Origin: Leucogyrophana mollusca
Taxonomy: Eukaryota > Basidiomycota > Agaricomycetes > Boletales
Assembly: GCA_021014945.1 (NCBI GenBank)
Contig: MU266448.1
Location: 1 to 59,383 of the forward strand
Direction of reading: 5' to 3'
DNA length: 59,383 bases
Shown: in pieces, positions 30,064 through 42,277 of the stretch
How positions within the stretch are numbered: position 1 is the first letter of the stretch
Layout: every line of letters begins with the position of its first letter
Notes under the pieces: generated by a model
What the model was told of the DNA's origin: nothing
Database searches by the model: none
The model's input: the letters and a program-made list of their open reading frames with translations, nothing else
Program-made: the position numbers and the translations under genes

Positions 30064-32660
30064 ATGTCAGAGGAAAAACGCGACGTGCACAATTCCGTCC
30101 TTTTCGAGTGTGCTTGGGAGGTTGCAAACAAGGTCGGGGGGATATACACTGTCATCAAGACGAAGGTCCCCGTCACAGTCTCGGAATATGGAGACAGATA
30201 CTGTCTTATTGGCCCTCTGATGTACAAGACCGCGCCCATGGAGGTTGAGGCACAGGAACCTACCGACCCTGCTCTCGCAGCCTCGCTTGAGCTTATGCGC
30301 TCCCAAGGTGTAAAATGCCTTTATGGCCGGTGGTTGATCGAAGGCGCTCCTCATGTGCTACTTTTTGATACTGGTAGCGCGTACAACCGCCTCGACGAAT
30401 GGAAGGGCGACCTCTGGAACCTGGCTGGCATCCCGTCCCCTCCCAATGATCATGAAACGAATGAAACTATTGTTTTTGGTTACTTGGTTGCTTGGTTCTT
30501 GGGCGAGGTATGTTCGGTTGAAAAATTTCACTTCTTTACTTATCTGAAGCTTCGTCTTAGTATGTATCCCGACAACTGCACACCGCAGTCGTCGCACACT
30601 TCCATGAATGGCAGGCCGGTCTCGCAATTCCCCTCTGTCGGAAGCGTCACATCGACGTCACCACTGTCTTCACCACCCATGCCACCCTCCTCGGTCGTTA
30701 TCTATGTGCCGGCAGCGTCGACTTTTACAACAATCTCCAGTACTTTGACGTTGATCACGAAGCAGGCAAGCGGGGGATATATCACCGCTATTGCGTCGAG
30801 CGCGCCGCCACACACTGCGCTGATGTTTTCACCACTGTGTCTCACATCACCGCTTACGAATCCGAGCACCTGCTGAAACGCAAGCCGGATGGTGTGCTTC
30901 CAAATGGGCTGAATGTAGTTAAGTTCCAGGCTATGCACGAGTTCCAGAACCTCCATGCCACAGCTAAGGCGAAGATCAACGAGTTTGTCCGAGGGCATTT
31001 CTATGGTCATTATGATTTTGATCTGGAGAACACGCTATACGTCGGTGACCATACTCTTCTCCATATTGTGAAATACCGACCTCCTTCTTAGATGTTTACA
31101 GCTGGTCGATACGAGTATCGAAACAAGGGTGTTGACATGTTCATCGAGTCCCTTGCACGTAAGTCGCCCATTCAACGTCGATATTACCCACACTGATACT
31201 CACACAGGGTTAAACTACCGCCTCCAAAGTTCGGGTTCCAAGACCACCGTGGTCGCATTCATCATTATGCCTGCCGCCACCAACTCGTATACCATCGAGG
31301 CTCTCAAAGGTCAAGCGGTGATGAAGCAGCTTCGCGACACCGTTACCGAGATCCAGAATAGAATCGGTGCTCGGCTCTTTGACCACGCTGCGCGCTTCCA
31401 TGGGTCAGTATCGTCTTCTTCGACTTCTATGATCGACGCCCCCTGACGTCACACTATCGGAACAGTGAAGGTCGGACTGAAGTTGCCCCAGAGGAAATTC
31501 TGTCCGCTGAGGATGAGGTCCTCCTGAAACGACGCATATTCGCTCTCAAGCGCAACACTCTTCCGCCCATCGTGACGCACAATATGGCAGATGACGCCAA
31601 CGATCCGGTTTTGAACCAGATCCGGCGCGTCAAGCTGTTCAATGCATCTTCTGATCGAGTTAAAATTGTCTTCCATCCTGATTTCCTCAACTCAAATAAT
31701 CCCATACTCGGGCTAGACTATGAGGAGTTTGTGAGGGGATGCCATTTGGGAGTATTCCCAAGCTACTACGAGCCTTGGGGCTACACACCCGCCGAGTGCA
31801 CAGTGGTCAGTGGTTCTTATCTGGCTTTTGCTGTAATCTGTCTGACGCTCAAAACCAGATGGGTATACCTTCCGTAACAACCAATCTCTCAGGTTTCGGT
31901 TGCTTTATGCAAGACTTAATCGAGCGGCCCGAGGATGAAGGCTGCTACATCGTCGATCGGCGTATGCAGTCCGTCGAGGAATCTGTCAACCAACTTACGG
32001 ATAATATGTTCACCTTCTGCAACAAAACGCGCCGGCAGCGAATCAACCAGCGCAACCGAGTCGAGCGTCTCAGTCCTCTTCTAGACTGGAAGAACCTTGG
32101 TATCGAATACTCCAAGGCCCGTCAACTGGCGTTAAGGCGGGCGTATCCGGACGCTTTCTATGGCGTGGGTGGCGCGGAAAGTGAAGAGGAAGAGTTTGAC
32201 TTTGGCGGAGGTATTGAGCGCATGATACCCACGTCAATGCCAGCGAGCCCTAGACTGAGAGGCACGGCCACGCCAGGTGATATGGGAACTTTGACCGAAG
32301 AGGTGAACCTGCCCTGTCCAATTGTATGTGTGCGAAGCAGGTGCTGACCGATTACTAGATGCAAGCACTGGAGACCAGTGATTATCGTGGGTATAATTGG
32401 CCACGGTCGGCCGAGGAAGAAGAAGATTCCTATCCTTTGTAAGTGTGCCCTTATCAAGGTTTTATCAATTCTCGGGAGATTTGCTAACTTCCCCGCCTTT
32501 TAGCCCACTCGTGATGAAAGTTCGTTCACGTGCTAGTTCGGTCATATCTGGGGCAAGTACACCCGGAGGAGGCGCAATCAAAAGCTTGAGCGAGCGAGAC
32601 CTGCAAAAGGCAGACGCAGCGCTGAGCCAGGTGACTAACGGGGTCAATGGAACCTCATAG
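30064..32660 (+). CDS. Glycogen [starch] synthase (GT3)
   Basis: Cytosolic enzyme that elongates glycogen from UDP-glucose. The ATG at 30064 ([20 protein letters not shown]) is followed by the N-terminal [17 protein letters not shown], which binds UDP-glucose. After an intron at 30508 comes [20 protein letters not shown], then [14 protein letters not shown]. An intron with the unusual donor GTCGGT precedes [20 protein letters not shown]. The GT3 acidic motif is intact in [15 protein letters not shown]. The C-terminal tail has Arg/Ser-rich stretches ([17 protein letters not shown]), matching the phosphorylation-controlled tails of fungal and animal glycogen synthases. The last exon ends [11 protein letters not shown] at 32660. 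It may be a GSY1/GSY2-type gene; control by glucose-6-phosphate and phosphorylation is inferred from the family. Confidence 0.95.
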
Positions 32661-32958
32661 ACAATGTCACGTCGATACCCTATGCGTTGAGTGTACTTAC
32701 GGCGCTGAGAAATGTACATATGGTTTGCTTGCTCAGGATGCATCGATGACCCGAGAGTGCCGGCGGATGAGGCACGGCTCAGCGTATATACGACCCGGCT
32801 TTCCCCGGCAGGGTTGCGAGCTGTGGCTGAAAGGCAGGGGGAGATCGCTCTTTGCTCTGAACTTCCACAGTCAGTCTGTAGCCTAGCGGCGAGGGCTCAC
32901 TGGTCCTTTTCTTCACAATTTTGTATTATCTTACTTGAGCCGAAAGGCATTGGCCACC

Positions 32959-35032
32959 ATGAGCGCCCCAGGACCAACGATGAAGACAATTCAGAAACGC
33001 TTTTACACCGTCTTACCCCGCGCTGTATCGTCTTCGAGTTCATCACCGACATCTTCGATTTCGAGGGTTCGCTCAAATTCAGCACCATCTGCACGGTCTT
33101 TATATACTGCAAACCCGTCAACGGGCCCGCTTGCATTTTTCGATACTCCACCCCCGCCCCCCGCAAGCTCACGCCCAGGCAACCCTCATATACTATCTAC
33201 CTCGCGGCTACCTGTGAAAGCTGAGGGTGAAGGGCAAACGCACTCATCTGGCCAGCATCCACAGACCTCTGGGCCGCCACCTTTCTCCCTCGCGCTAACC
33301 TCGCCACAAGCGAGTTCATCGCCTCCTCACACGCCTGCCTCGTACCAGTCCTCGGGGTTTTTCCCATATTCTACGTTCTCCCCAATACCTTTCTATAATG
33401 TCGCTCAGGCTGAGCATGCAGAATCACATCCTCGTGCCAAGCGACCACGCATGCGATACCACCTGGATGTTGGCGCTTATGGTATACCGAAACGTGCCAG
33501 TGGCCATGGGAGAGATGGCTACGGTAATTCCGGTCTCGGCAGCGGTAGACTTTTTCAGGAGAGAGTGGCCGAAGATTTGAGCCTAGCGGTTCAGGTTGGC
33601 GAGGACGCATACTTTATTCGGGATAATGCTATGGGTGTTGCTGATGGTGTTGGTGGATGGTCGCGAGTAAAAACTCCAGGTAGTGTCACTTTTGAAAGTG
33701 AGACTGTACTATGACTGACAAATTTGTTAAGACCTCAGCACGCCAAAATGCTCAACATCGGATCCCTCTCCCAGCGCTCTCTTTGCCCGCCGGCTGATGC
33801 ATCACTGCTCGGCTGAGACTTTGCACACAGAGGAGAGTTCCTCTCGTCGACGCGATGCATCCAGGTCCTCATCCCCAGCAAGATCATCCTCTCCACTGCG
33901 GGGTGGTAACGCCGCTCTGAACAACTCGTGGCCTTGGAGTGCCGATGCCGATGAGCTCAACGAAGAGCTCAGCGATTCGCTAGAGGACCTCGAAGAAGGC
34001 CTCGATGTACTGATGATCCTCGAACGTGCCTATGAGACCACGATCAAAGCTCACGTCGTTCCCGAGCCTGCTGCAAGCAGACCCAATCCTCCGAGTGCAT
34101 CGACATCGGATCCCTCTCCTCCTTTCCCCGCTGCACTCGCATCCATTCCTGAGGAGGAACCTTTACCAGATCACTCAGCAACACCCGCCCCGTTCGGTGC
34201 TTCTCCGGAGCCGCCAGCCCCGCAACCCTCACCCCCGAGGACAATACCCTTGATGTCCGGCTCTTCCACGGCGCTGGTTGCAGTCCTACAGCACTCGCCA
34301 CGGAAGCCTCCTCGGGCGACCTCTCCACCGCGACCGACGCTCTTCCAGAATTCGAGTGGCCCATCAACAACAAAGCCTACGCATGATGCCGTGTTGAAGA
34401 TCGCCCACCTGGGGGATTGCATGGGGATGCTTGTTCGGAATGAGGATATGGTGTGGCGGAGCGAGGAAATGTGGTGGGGTGTAAGTGTGGTTTCAATATG
34501 TGATCCTCCCGACTGCTGTGTTGACATAACCATTTGCTTAGTTTAACACACCCGTTCAACTCGGCCCAAGTTCTTCGGCTCGGCCACGGGATGCGCAAAT
34601 CCTTGAACTACCAGTTCAAGCCGATGATATTCTGATCCTTGCCAGTGATGGTCTGAGTGACAATCTCTGGGATGAAGAGGTGCTCGATGAGGTGGTGCGC
34701 TTCAAGCGCTCGTTTTTGAAGACACGCCAGGATGCTGGGCAGGGGCTGCTGGGGCGTCGGACACTTGCGGGGATGCTGAGCGAGGCATTATGCTCCAGGG
34801 CACGACGTGTGTCGGAGCGGAGGGGCAAGAGCGCTTCAGAGGACATAGAGGATGAGGTTCCCTTCGCCAGACGTGCGAGGGAACAGGGACGACCGTTCCG
34901 CGGTGGCAAAATAGACGGTGAGCTTAATCGTTCTCTCATAGGACTAGAGCTGATCATATTTCGGACTCAGATATATCTGTGTTGGTTGCAGTGATTTCTC
35001 CTGCCACAGACGTCGCCCGCAGCTCGTTGTAA
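32959..35032 (+). CDS. PTC7-like PP2C-type protein phosphatase, probably mitochondrial
   Basis: Metal-dependent Ser/Thr phosphatase of the Ptc7/SpoIIE-PP2C branch; in yeast Ptc7 acts on mitochondrial proteins in coenzyme Q synthesis. The ATG at 32959 lies in the context GCCACCATGAG and opens a basic, Ser-rich presequence (MKTIQKRFYTVLPRAVSS). PP2C motifs are GEDAYFIRD, GVADGVGGWS, LKIAHLGDCMGMLVR, DDILILASDGLSDNLWDEEV and DDISVLVAVISP. Two long low-complexity inserts split the core: a Ser/Arg then acidic segment (about 33835-34020) and a Pro-rich one (about 34070-34260). The last intron (34920-34970) splits the DDISV codon, and the frame ends VARSSL at 35032. The yeast equivalent would be PTC7. 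Confidence 0.88.
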
Positions 35033-35274
35033 TATTCACATCGAAGCTTGCTCTCGTATGTATTTGACTCGATCCTAGTACTTTATCACCAACCATACAT
35101 TTGTATCACATGTCCTTCACTTCACGATAGCTTTTTCTTGTATAGATATACACAGCATACACTAAGGAATATTCTCTGTAGGCATTTTTGTAGGCTCATG
35201 AATGGAATGAAGATTCACTCTCGGGAACGAACCGAGTTTTTGACGGAAAGTACAGCTGGTATTAGTTGATACAT

Positions 35275-36306
35275 CTAGTCTGTGTCCATAGCTTCGCCTC
35301 CTACTGGAGTGACTTCTTCGCTAACAACCAGACTACGGATATTCTCGGTCTTCCACGCCGTCGTCCCCCGTCTGAAACCATACTTGCGTTCCTTCTCCAC
35401 CCGCTCATTCGGTTTCACAAAGTTCCGAAGCATCTCGGTGTGCGTGGCGGTGATGACGCATGCGTCAACATTGGAACCGGATCCGAGATCGTTGAAGATA
35501 CCAGCTGAGATGGCGGCTGTCACCAGTGCAAGCCCTTCTTCTCGCTATTGTGCGCAAGTCAGCTTTCGAATTGGTAGCATGGGTTCTTGATAATTTACGT
35601 TCATGTTTGGTTTCCAGCCAGTTTCAAAGACGGCCATTGCTGCGAGACTTCCAGAACCCATCGTAACATAAGGCAGTTTGTCTGTTGAGCCGTGTGGGGC
35701 GACGGTGAAAAGGTGAGGTCCCGTTGCATCGACTCCCCCGAGAACAAGCGCTGCCCCGATATGTCCTTGATGTCTACACATTTACCCCTACGATGAGTGC
35801 CAAAATCATACAAACACACGGTTGCCTACCGGAATAGATACTGCTTCAGCATCGTCATTGCAGTGACCACTCTTGGTTGGCGACCAGTTGACAGAGCGTG
35901 AAGCTCCATGTTAGAGGAGATCGACGCGGTGGTGAATTCGGTATCAGCTGCTGTACCTGCACCACAGCAGCGAATGGACTCTGTAATAAAGTGTATCTAC
36001 GAGAGACGTAAGATCATGGCGCATGCACATGAGATGATCGCGCACCTTTTCGCAGTTCTTGTCCGCGACAATTGGACCTTCCGTAGCACGCGTATCGGCA
36101 CCGAGTATTACACCATCCTTGTAGATGCAGCCTACGATGGTTGTACCAGTACTCGTAGCCTTGGGCAGTGGAATGCCCTTCTCCTGGAGGAACGAATTGC
36201 TGAGCCGGGAGTTAACATCAACTCCAACAGCAAGAACGAGGATCGCTCACCGCACTGCATTCGAGAAATCGAATCCTGGGCCATGGTAAGGGGATGCTGA
36301 GGGCAT
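35275..36306 (-). CDS. PUP1: 20S proteasome subunit beta2 (trypsin-like)
   Basis: Catalytic beta2 subunit of the 20S core, with trypsin-like activity. The start at 36306 ([20 protein letters not shown]) is confirmed by a conserved intron after the Val-Arg codons. A propeptide [11 protein letters not shown] precedes the mature N-terminus [20 protein letters not shown], with catalytic Thr1 retained. Later exons give [38 protein letters not shown] and [10 protein letters not shown]. The C-terminal arm ends GEAMDTD at 35275, like the long beta2 tail that wraps beta3. About six exons. It diverges from the BAR gene across 227 bp. Confidence 0.94.
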
Positions 36307-36533
36307 TGTTATAAGTTCAAACGAAAGCTACGACTGTATTACGATCACGGTGAAAGGGATACGCGTCGCAGCCACTGTCCCGCGCCAAGGACCCCGAACA
36401 CTGACTTCCATATCAGGCGTCTTATAGGCTATGTCACTCACTGCGGCCATCCTCAGCCTTTGACCTTGACCTTTACCCTTGTTGCTATTAGCTGTTACAT
36501 TTACCTTGTATCTATTAGCTTTCGCCCAACAAC
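36307..36533. promoter_or_regulatory. Divergent promoter between proteasome beta2 and BAR gene
   Basis: 227 bp between the two start codons. An ACGCGT hexamer (MluI cell-cycle-box core) lies at about 36361. No copy of the yeast proteasome element GGTGGCAAA was seen. Confidence 0.55.
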
Positions 36534-37786
36534 ATGGACGGCTGGAACAAACTCCAATCAAGCTTCTCCGGCCTCAACCTCGGCCAGTCTGCTAATAAGC
36601 TCGCAAAGGGCTTCAATTCCAGCGTCCAGGCAACCAGAGAGCGTCTCGGCCAGGTTGCTCCAGACGAAATCACTGAATTGCCCCAGGGTGTGTTCTTTCG
36701 TGTAGATATTTATGGTATTTCACTCATATCCTTGTCTCAGAGTACAAGGACCTCGAAGGCCGCGTCGACGCGTTGCGCCAAGCTCACCTTTCGTTGCTAA
36801 AGTAAGAGTTTTCACATTCGCCCCGTTGGGGTGCTAATTAGGTTGAAAGGATAACCAAAGCTTACGAAAACGAATCTTACGACTATCCTGTTCAAATTCA
36901 AGAGTCTATCTCGGAGCTCTCAACCACTATTGGCCAGGGTATCACCAACTTTGCAGCGACCAACCTGAAAGGCACAAACTTGCCCGCACCATCACCGGTT
37001 GCACCGTCTGCGGCTCAGCACAAGACTCTGCCCCATGCTCTCGGCAGAGCTGCTACCAATGCTGCCACTGCTATGCAAGGAACTGCAGGGGGGAGTGAGG
37101 ACAAGCTCGGCAAGGCACTGAGCCTCTACGCTGGAGTCTGGGACACCATTGCTGCCGCTCGCCTCCAGCAAGACGACTCTATCCAGAGACAGTATTTGCA
37201 ACCATGGCAGACAACCTTGTCAACCTCTATCAATGTGGCGATGAAAGCTCGCCAAGCCGTGCGCGTCAGTCGACTAGAGTTAGACGCTGCGAAACAATCG
37301 TAAGCACTGACCTAGGCGCTATATTTTTAGTCTGACGGTTTCGGACATCTAGTCTGAAGAGCGCTAATCCTGCACGGCAAGAGCAGGCACGGCTCGAGGT
37401 GGAGAATGCTGAGGACGATCTCGTGCAAAAGACAGAAGTGGCGATCACGCTCATGAAGACCGTACTTGAGAACGTATGTAATCCATATTTGGCAAATACT
37501 GGGTTTGCGACTAAATGTTCATGACAGCCTGAGCCCCTCAAGAACTTGAACGAGCTCGCGAAAGCTCAGGTGTGACCCGTTCTGGCATCCTCTGTTTCCA
37601 ACTGCTTACATATCATGTCTAGCTCCTATACTTTGCAGCTGCAGCTGAAGCACTTTCATCTGCACAAGGCGAGATTGAAGAGCTCAGTGTCGCTGCTGAG
37701 GGTGAATACAGGTAAAGACTACCGACAGGCCCGCACATGGATGATTGACCCATGCACTTCTTGCCAGAAAGTCCCGCGACCACTGA
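36534..37786 (+). CDS. BAR-domain membrane-curvature protein (first copy)
   Basis: Predicted cytosolic BAR-domain protein of the fungal Gvp36-like type, which dimerises and binds curved membranes in endocytic or Golgi traffic. Sequence from ATG 36534: MDGWNKLQSSFSGLNLGQSA, with an amphipathic N-terminal helix. Long coiled-coil helices follow (EYKDLEGRVDALRQAHLSLL; QESISELSTTIGQGITNF; SRLELDAAKQSLKSANPARQ; EQARLEVENAEDDLVQKTEV; LNELAKAQLLYFAAAAEALS). The terminal intron starts after GEYR (donor GTAAAG), and the last exon of six codons ends KSRDH at 37786. An ALDH gene follows on the same strand after 237 bp. A close relative of both genes, joined in one frame, lies at 42278. Confidence 0.88.
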
Positions 37787-38023
37787 AGTTCCTATCCGCT
37801 AGACTGCAGTTCGGTGACATGACTTTTACGAGTTTATGCTGTCTCTACTTGATGTAGTCCTTCTGCGACAGACTTGTCTTGTTGTTATTACCTTCTGTTC
37901 CGTTTACTCCGAATGCGCGTGTCCGTACCACTGGTCTAACCCGACCTCGTACTTAGATAACGTTTCACATAACAAATACTACCGATAGCCTAAAGTGATG
38001 TCAGTGGCTTGCTTTTAACCTCC

Positions 38024-40233
38024 ATGGCTCAACCGACATCTCAGACCACGATTAGCCCTCACGATCTGAGCGAGCTTGTGACTCGCCAATACCCAGACAA
38101 AGAATATCTAGATGGTGTCATCAACCGTGCTGCTGAGGCTCAGAAAGCGTGGCGCCGCGTTCCTCTCAAGGAGAGGATCGCGATTGGCGAGAAGTTTATG
38201 GCAAGTACACATGGATCTGATAATAGCGCAGATCGACGAGCTCCTTGCAGGCTGAGTTCAGCAAGCATGGCCACGAAATCCCCGAGGAACTCACCAAACA
38301 GATGGGCCGGTGGGTATCCCCGCCATAACCTCTGTCCCGAGCCTAGTTGACCATCTCCTACAGGCCTGTGAGTCAGGTCCCAGGAGAAGTACGCGGCTTC
38401 CTCTCGCGTGCAGCCTACATGCTATCGATTGCAGAATCGAGCTTATCGGATGTCTCTCTCAAAGACACGGATCTGCCAGGGTTCAGACGGTACATCAAGC
38501 GCGAACCCCTTGGCGTCGTATTCGTGATAGCTCCTTGGAAGTGAGTTCCCCAACATAAATGGTTGATCTGTGTATCAACTCCCCCCCAGCTTCCCCTACC
38601 TCGTTTCCATCAACTCCGTCCTTCCGGCGATCGTAGCCGGAAACGCCGTCCTCTTCAAGCCCTCTCCGCAAACGCCCCTCACAGCTGAGCGGTTCGCCCG
38701 TGCTCTTGTCTCTGCTGGTGTACCGAACGACCTCATTCAAGTCCTTCATCTGTCACCATTATTGACAGCACACGTCGTCCAGCACCCCTTAGTCGACTTT
38801 GTATCGTTCACTGGGAGCGTCGTGGGGGGTGAGACGATCGAGAAGCTTGCTGTCGAGGCCAAGGGGTTTAAAGGCGTTGCATTGGAGGTATGCATAGATT
38901 CATATTATATGAGTGTGTCGTTCTGCGTGCTGAGGCATCCACAGCTTGGTGGCAAGGATCCTGCATATGTCCGAGCAGATGCGGATCTCAAATACACGAT
39001 CGCTGAGCTCGTTGATGGCGAGTGCATCGTTCTTCCCTTTTGTTGCCACACCTCAACGCCGTGTTTGCAGGTGCAATGTTCAATTCTGGCCAGAGCTGCT
39101 GTGCCGTCGAGGTAAGCCCATAAGCCATTGATCCGCCCTTTTTGTATTCAGATAATTGATCCATCAGCGCATCTATGTACACGACTCCCTGTATGATGAA
39201 TTTGTCTCAGGATTCGTCGACCTTGTCAAAGTACGTCCTCAAGACCCTCATGACATCTGCATGGATGCTTACGGACCCCGAAAGCAATATAAACTCGGTG
39301 ATCCAACTCAGCCAGAGACGAACTTGGGCCCAGTGGTAAGTGTTGCAAGTGCACGGAGGATACGCAAACAAGTTGCGGATGCCGGTGTGCCCGATCTCTA
39401 CTTCTGCTGTGCGCACGGAGCTGATGATGATGTCATCGCAGTGAAAGCTGGCGCAAAGACACTGATACCGGAGGGCCTATTCCCTATCGCACAAGCGTAA
39501 GCATGCGCAGTGAATAGTACGGTTCCAATAATTATATCCTTCCAGCGATAATGCCTACGTCGCCCCTCAGGTGCTCGTGGACGTAGATCACTGTGAGCTT
39601 CTCTCTGCCCACTTCTTAACACGATACACTCTAACAAGCGCTCTTCTCGCAGCCATGGATGTCATGATGGTAAAGACTCCCACCCATCCAGCCAATTACT
39701 TAACCGAGCTTCCAACAGGAAGAAACTTTTGGACCTGTCATCGGCATCCAAAGGGTGTGGCTGTTGTTTCCTACACACGATGTACCTAGCTCACTCCTGT
39801 TCAACCTCTTATACATAGGTGTCGTCCGATGAGGAGGCCATCCGGCTAATGAACGACTCGCCTTACGGCCTCACCGCCTCCGTGTGGACTAACGCCGAGG
39901 CAAACCCAGAGTCTGAGAACGCTTTCCTGCGCATTACAGATGAGCTCCATACGGGGACTGTCTTCTTGAATAGGTGAGTCGCCCTTGACTTCCTCCTACC
40001 AAAGAAGGTAGCTTTCATACTGTGTCATCTTCACAGATGCGACTTCCTCGATCCTGCTCTTGCATGGACTGGTGTTAAAAACAGTGGCCGCGGTATCAGC
40101 TTAAGCAAGTTCGGTGCGTTATTTTGACTCTAGTGTCTCAGCTGTGTTGCAGGGTCTGTGCTGATGGGCCTGTCCAGGATATGACCAACTTACCAGGGCT
40201 AAGTCTATTCACATGAAAATCAAGACAACATAG
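38024..40233 (+). CDS. NAD(P)-dependent aldehyde dehydrogenase (active copy)
   Basis: Oxidises an aldehyde to the acid; the substrate is unknown. From ATG 38024 (MAQPTSQTTISPHDLSE), the joined exons give every ALDH hallmark: oxyanion-hole Asn in APWNFPYLVS, GNAVLFKPSPQTPLTAER, FTGSVVGGE, the general-base Glu in LELGGKDPAYV, catalytic Cys in NSGQSCCAVER (TGC at 39097-39099) and the cofactor-binding Glu in EETFGPVIG. About 14 exons. Two introns have GC donors (38201 and 39018) and are supported by alignment with the fused copy, which has GT there. The end is SIHMKIKTT at 40233. It directly follows the BAR gene on the same strand, and the fused paralogue downstream suggests that the pair works together. 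Confidence 0.9.
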
Positions 40234-40489
40234 GCGAGGCACGATGGTGCAAGTGCCAACCTACCGTACGAATAATGAAGGAACCAAATACGACAAAATT
40301 TTCAAGTGCTTATCGTCATCTGTGCATCAATACACGGGACGAGCCAAAGATCGGTACTATGAAATCGACATGTGTCGAAAGTCCGTACAGCTATGTATTC
40401 GTCATCATGTTACCTCTGGCCTTGATCAGGCGCTCCGTCTATATAAAGCTTCCAAGATCTTGTGAATCAAGCATAGCCCCGCTTTTCTG
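40234..40489. promoter_or_regulatory. Intergenic region upstream of GNAT gene
   Basis: 256 bp; contains TATATAAAG near 40440, about 50 nt before the start codon, a plausible TATA box. Confidence 0.45.
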
Positions 40490-41545
40490 ATGCCTGACAT
40501 CCAACTAATCGAGGTGGTCCTCGCTTCACAGGATGGTTTCTCTGCATTCGTCGACGTCTTATCTCCTCACGCGCCGTTCAGCCTCCACATTCTTGGTGGT
40601 ATACTGAACTCTCGTGAACGCACGGGGAAACTCGAAGTCTGTGATTCCCCCGGTGTAACCGCATGGACATCCAAGCCCTTGACCACCATTGATTCATCAT
40701 CAGATCTGTTCTCTGTGCTCATATTCTCCTCGCTCACTCACCAGTTCCACTTTTTCTGTTCCGCTGAATCCCTCACAGGGCCTCCAACGAAGGATGCAGA
40801 GGCTCACGTCCTGGGCACAATTAGAGCAGTCCTACGCCTCGCATACATACAGGCCCCCAGATACGATTCGGTGTTGAGGTTGGGCGGCGATACGGATGCC
40901 CCAACGGAGAGAATGGGGGATGAACCACCCATGATCATCATCGCAGCGGTACACGAGAAATGGACCTCATGTTTGCGTCCTCTTGCCGTGGCCCAATATG
41001 CATCTGTGCGATATGTACTCCCGCCTGGACACTCTAAAGACACATCCAATCTCTCCCATGAGTGGACCCTCTCCACTCTCCAGGAATCCGATATCGATGC
41101 TGTTCGCAGCACATCTCATATTCCTCGTCCCAAAGAATACTTCTTATCGAGGTCTGCGTACACGGTGTGCATCAGGAAGAAAGGCGAAGAGAGCGCTTCA
41201 CAGAAGCCTATCGCATGGGCGTTGATGCATGCGGACGGAAGCATCGGTGCATTGTACGTCAATGCCGAGTACCGAGGGAAGGGCCTCGCGCAGGTGGTGG
41301 TGAAGGAACTGACGAAGAAGTTGGATTTTACCGAAGGAGTGGGAGCGTCTTCGGTCGACGACGATATCGGAGGAGGGGCACTGGGATGGAATTGGACAGA
41401 TGTAGATTTACTGAACGAAAAGGCGATGGCGTTCTTCGATTCGGTTGGAAGTTGGGAACGGGGCTGGCTTTCCCATTGGACATACATGAACGTTGGATCC
41501 GATACTGGTCTACTCAACTCATTCGGGGACAGTCGTCAGTGCTAG
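40490..41545 (+). CDS. GNAT-family (FR47-like) N-acetyltransferase
   Basis: Intronless 351-residue protein. The C-terminal third has the GNAT fold: a strand (PIAWALMHADGSIGALYV) and then the acetyl-CoA-binding loop NAEYRGKGLAQVVVKELTKK (R/Q-x-x-G-x-G/A). It ends with a Trp-rich segment (ERGWLSHWTYMN) resembling FR47/glycine N-acyltransferase-like proteins. The N-terminal two thirds (VVLASQDGFSAFVDVLSPHA) match the N-terminal domain often found in such proteins. Substrate unknown. It sits between the two copies of the BAR/ALDH module and is a single gene there, so it either was inserted after the duplication or its second copy was lost. Confidence 0.8.
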   Translation: MPDIQLIEVVLASQDGFSAFVDVLSPHAPFSLHILGGILNSRERTGKLEVCDSPGVTAWTSKPLTTIDSSSDLFSVLIFSSLTHQFHFFCSAESLTGPPTKDAEAHVLGTIRAVLRLAYIQAPRYDSVLRLGGDTDAPTERMGDEPPMIIIAAVHEKWTSCLRPLAVAQYASVRYVLPPGHSKDTSNLSHEWTLSTLQESDIDAVRSTSHIPRPKEYFLSRSAYTVCIRKKGEESASQKPIAWALMHADGSIGALYVNAEYRGKGLAQVVVKELTKKLDFTEGVGASSVDDDIGGGALGWNWTDVDLLNEKAMAFFDSVGSWERGWLSHWTYMNVGSDTGLLNSFGDSRQC

Positions 41546-42277
41546 GTTGGTCCCAGGTGTTGATGATGCGGAACCAATCCTGTCGCCTTGCTTGTACGCA
41601 TCTGACCATATCAAAACGTCTTCTGGAGAATGTTTGGTGGCACTTAGCAGTTACATAAATTATTCATCACGGATTTTGCACCAGTCTGACCCTCTAATTG
41701 CGACCTTTGATGGTAGACCCGGTGTTCATATATGCATTCGAATGGCATCAAATGGCACCGCATGAACTGTGATGTGGAGCGGGCGCTCTTCTGCAAGAAT
41801 CGGGGTCGTAGGTACTTATATAGCTAACTCGAACAACCCGCGTAGACAAGGTCAGACTCCTGCCTTAAACCTTCCTTCGATAACTTACTGCCGAGTAGTT
41901 ACATATAGCGGCTTTCCAATGGTTTTGGGAGCGAAGGGTCTGCACGAGTGATTATCCATATCACCATACTGGCAGGAGCGAGGGCTGGCTGCTAAGCGCT
42001 AAGCACTCACGACCGCAGTCTGCTTGGCTGTGTTGAACCCTCCCCCCGTTGCACTCCCACAATCATACGATTGACGCTGGTTGGTGACAACACGGTCCAT
42101 CACAAACGAACACGTCACTATATCAATGGGTTATAACTTATATGCAGATGGACTCGGCCTTGCATACCGTCCTCCTACATAAACTGGCTGTGAAGCAGAC
42201 TGAAAGCCTCCTCTCGCTCCTTTCCACGACACTTACATCTTTCCGCTCCAGCAGTCAATTTGAACGATTCTAGAACT
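41546..42277. other. Intergenic region upstream of the BAR-ALDH fusion
   Basis: About 730 bp without a supported gene. It should contain the promoter of the fusion gene. A tandem GCTAAGC repeat lies near 41990. Confidence 0.45.

Noticed and set aside
37706..38060. Possible splicing of the first BAR gene into the first ALDH gene
   Set aside because: The available acceptor (CATCTCAG before ACCACG) would put the ALDH sequence out of frame and meet a stop, so the first copies are separate genes.
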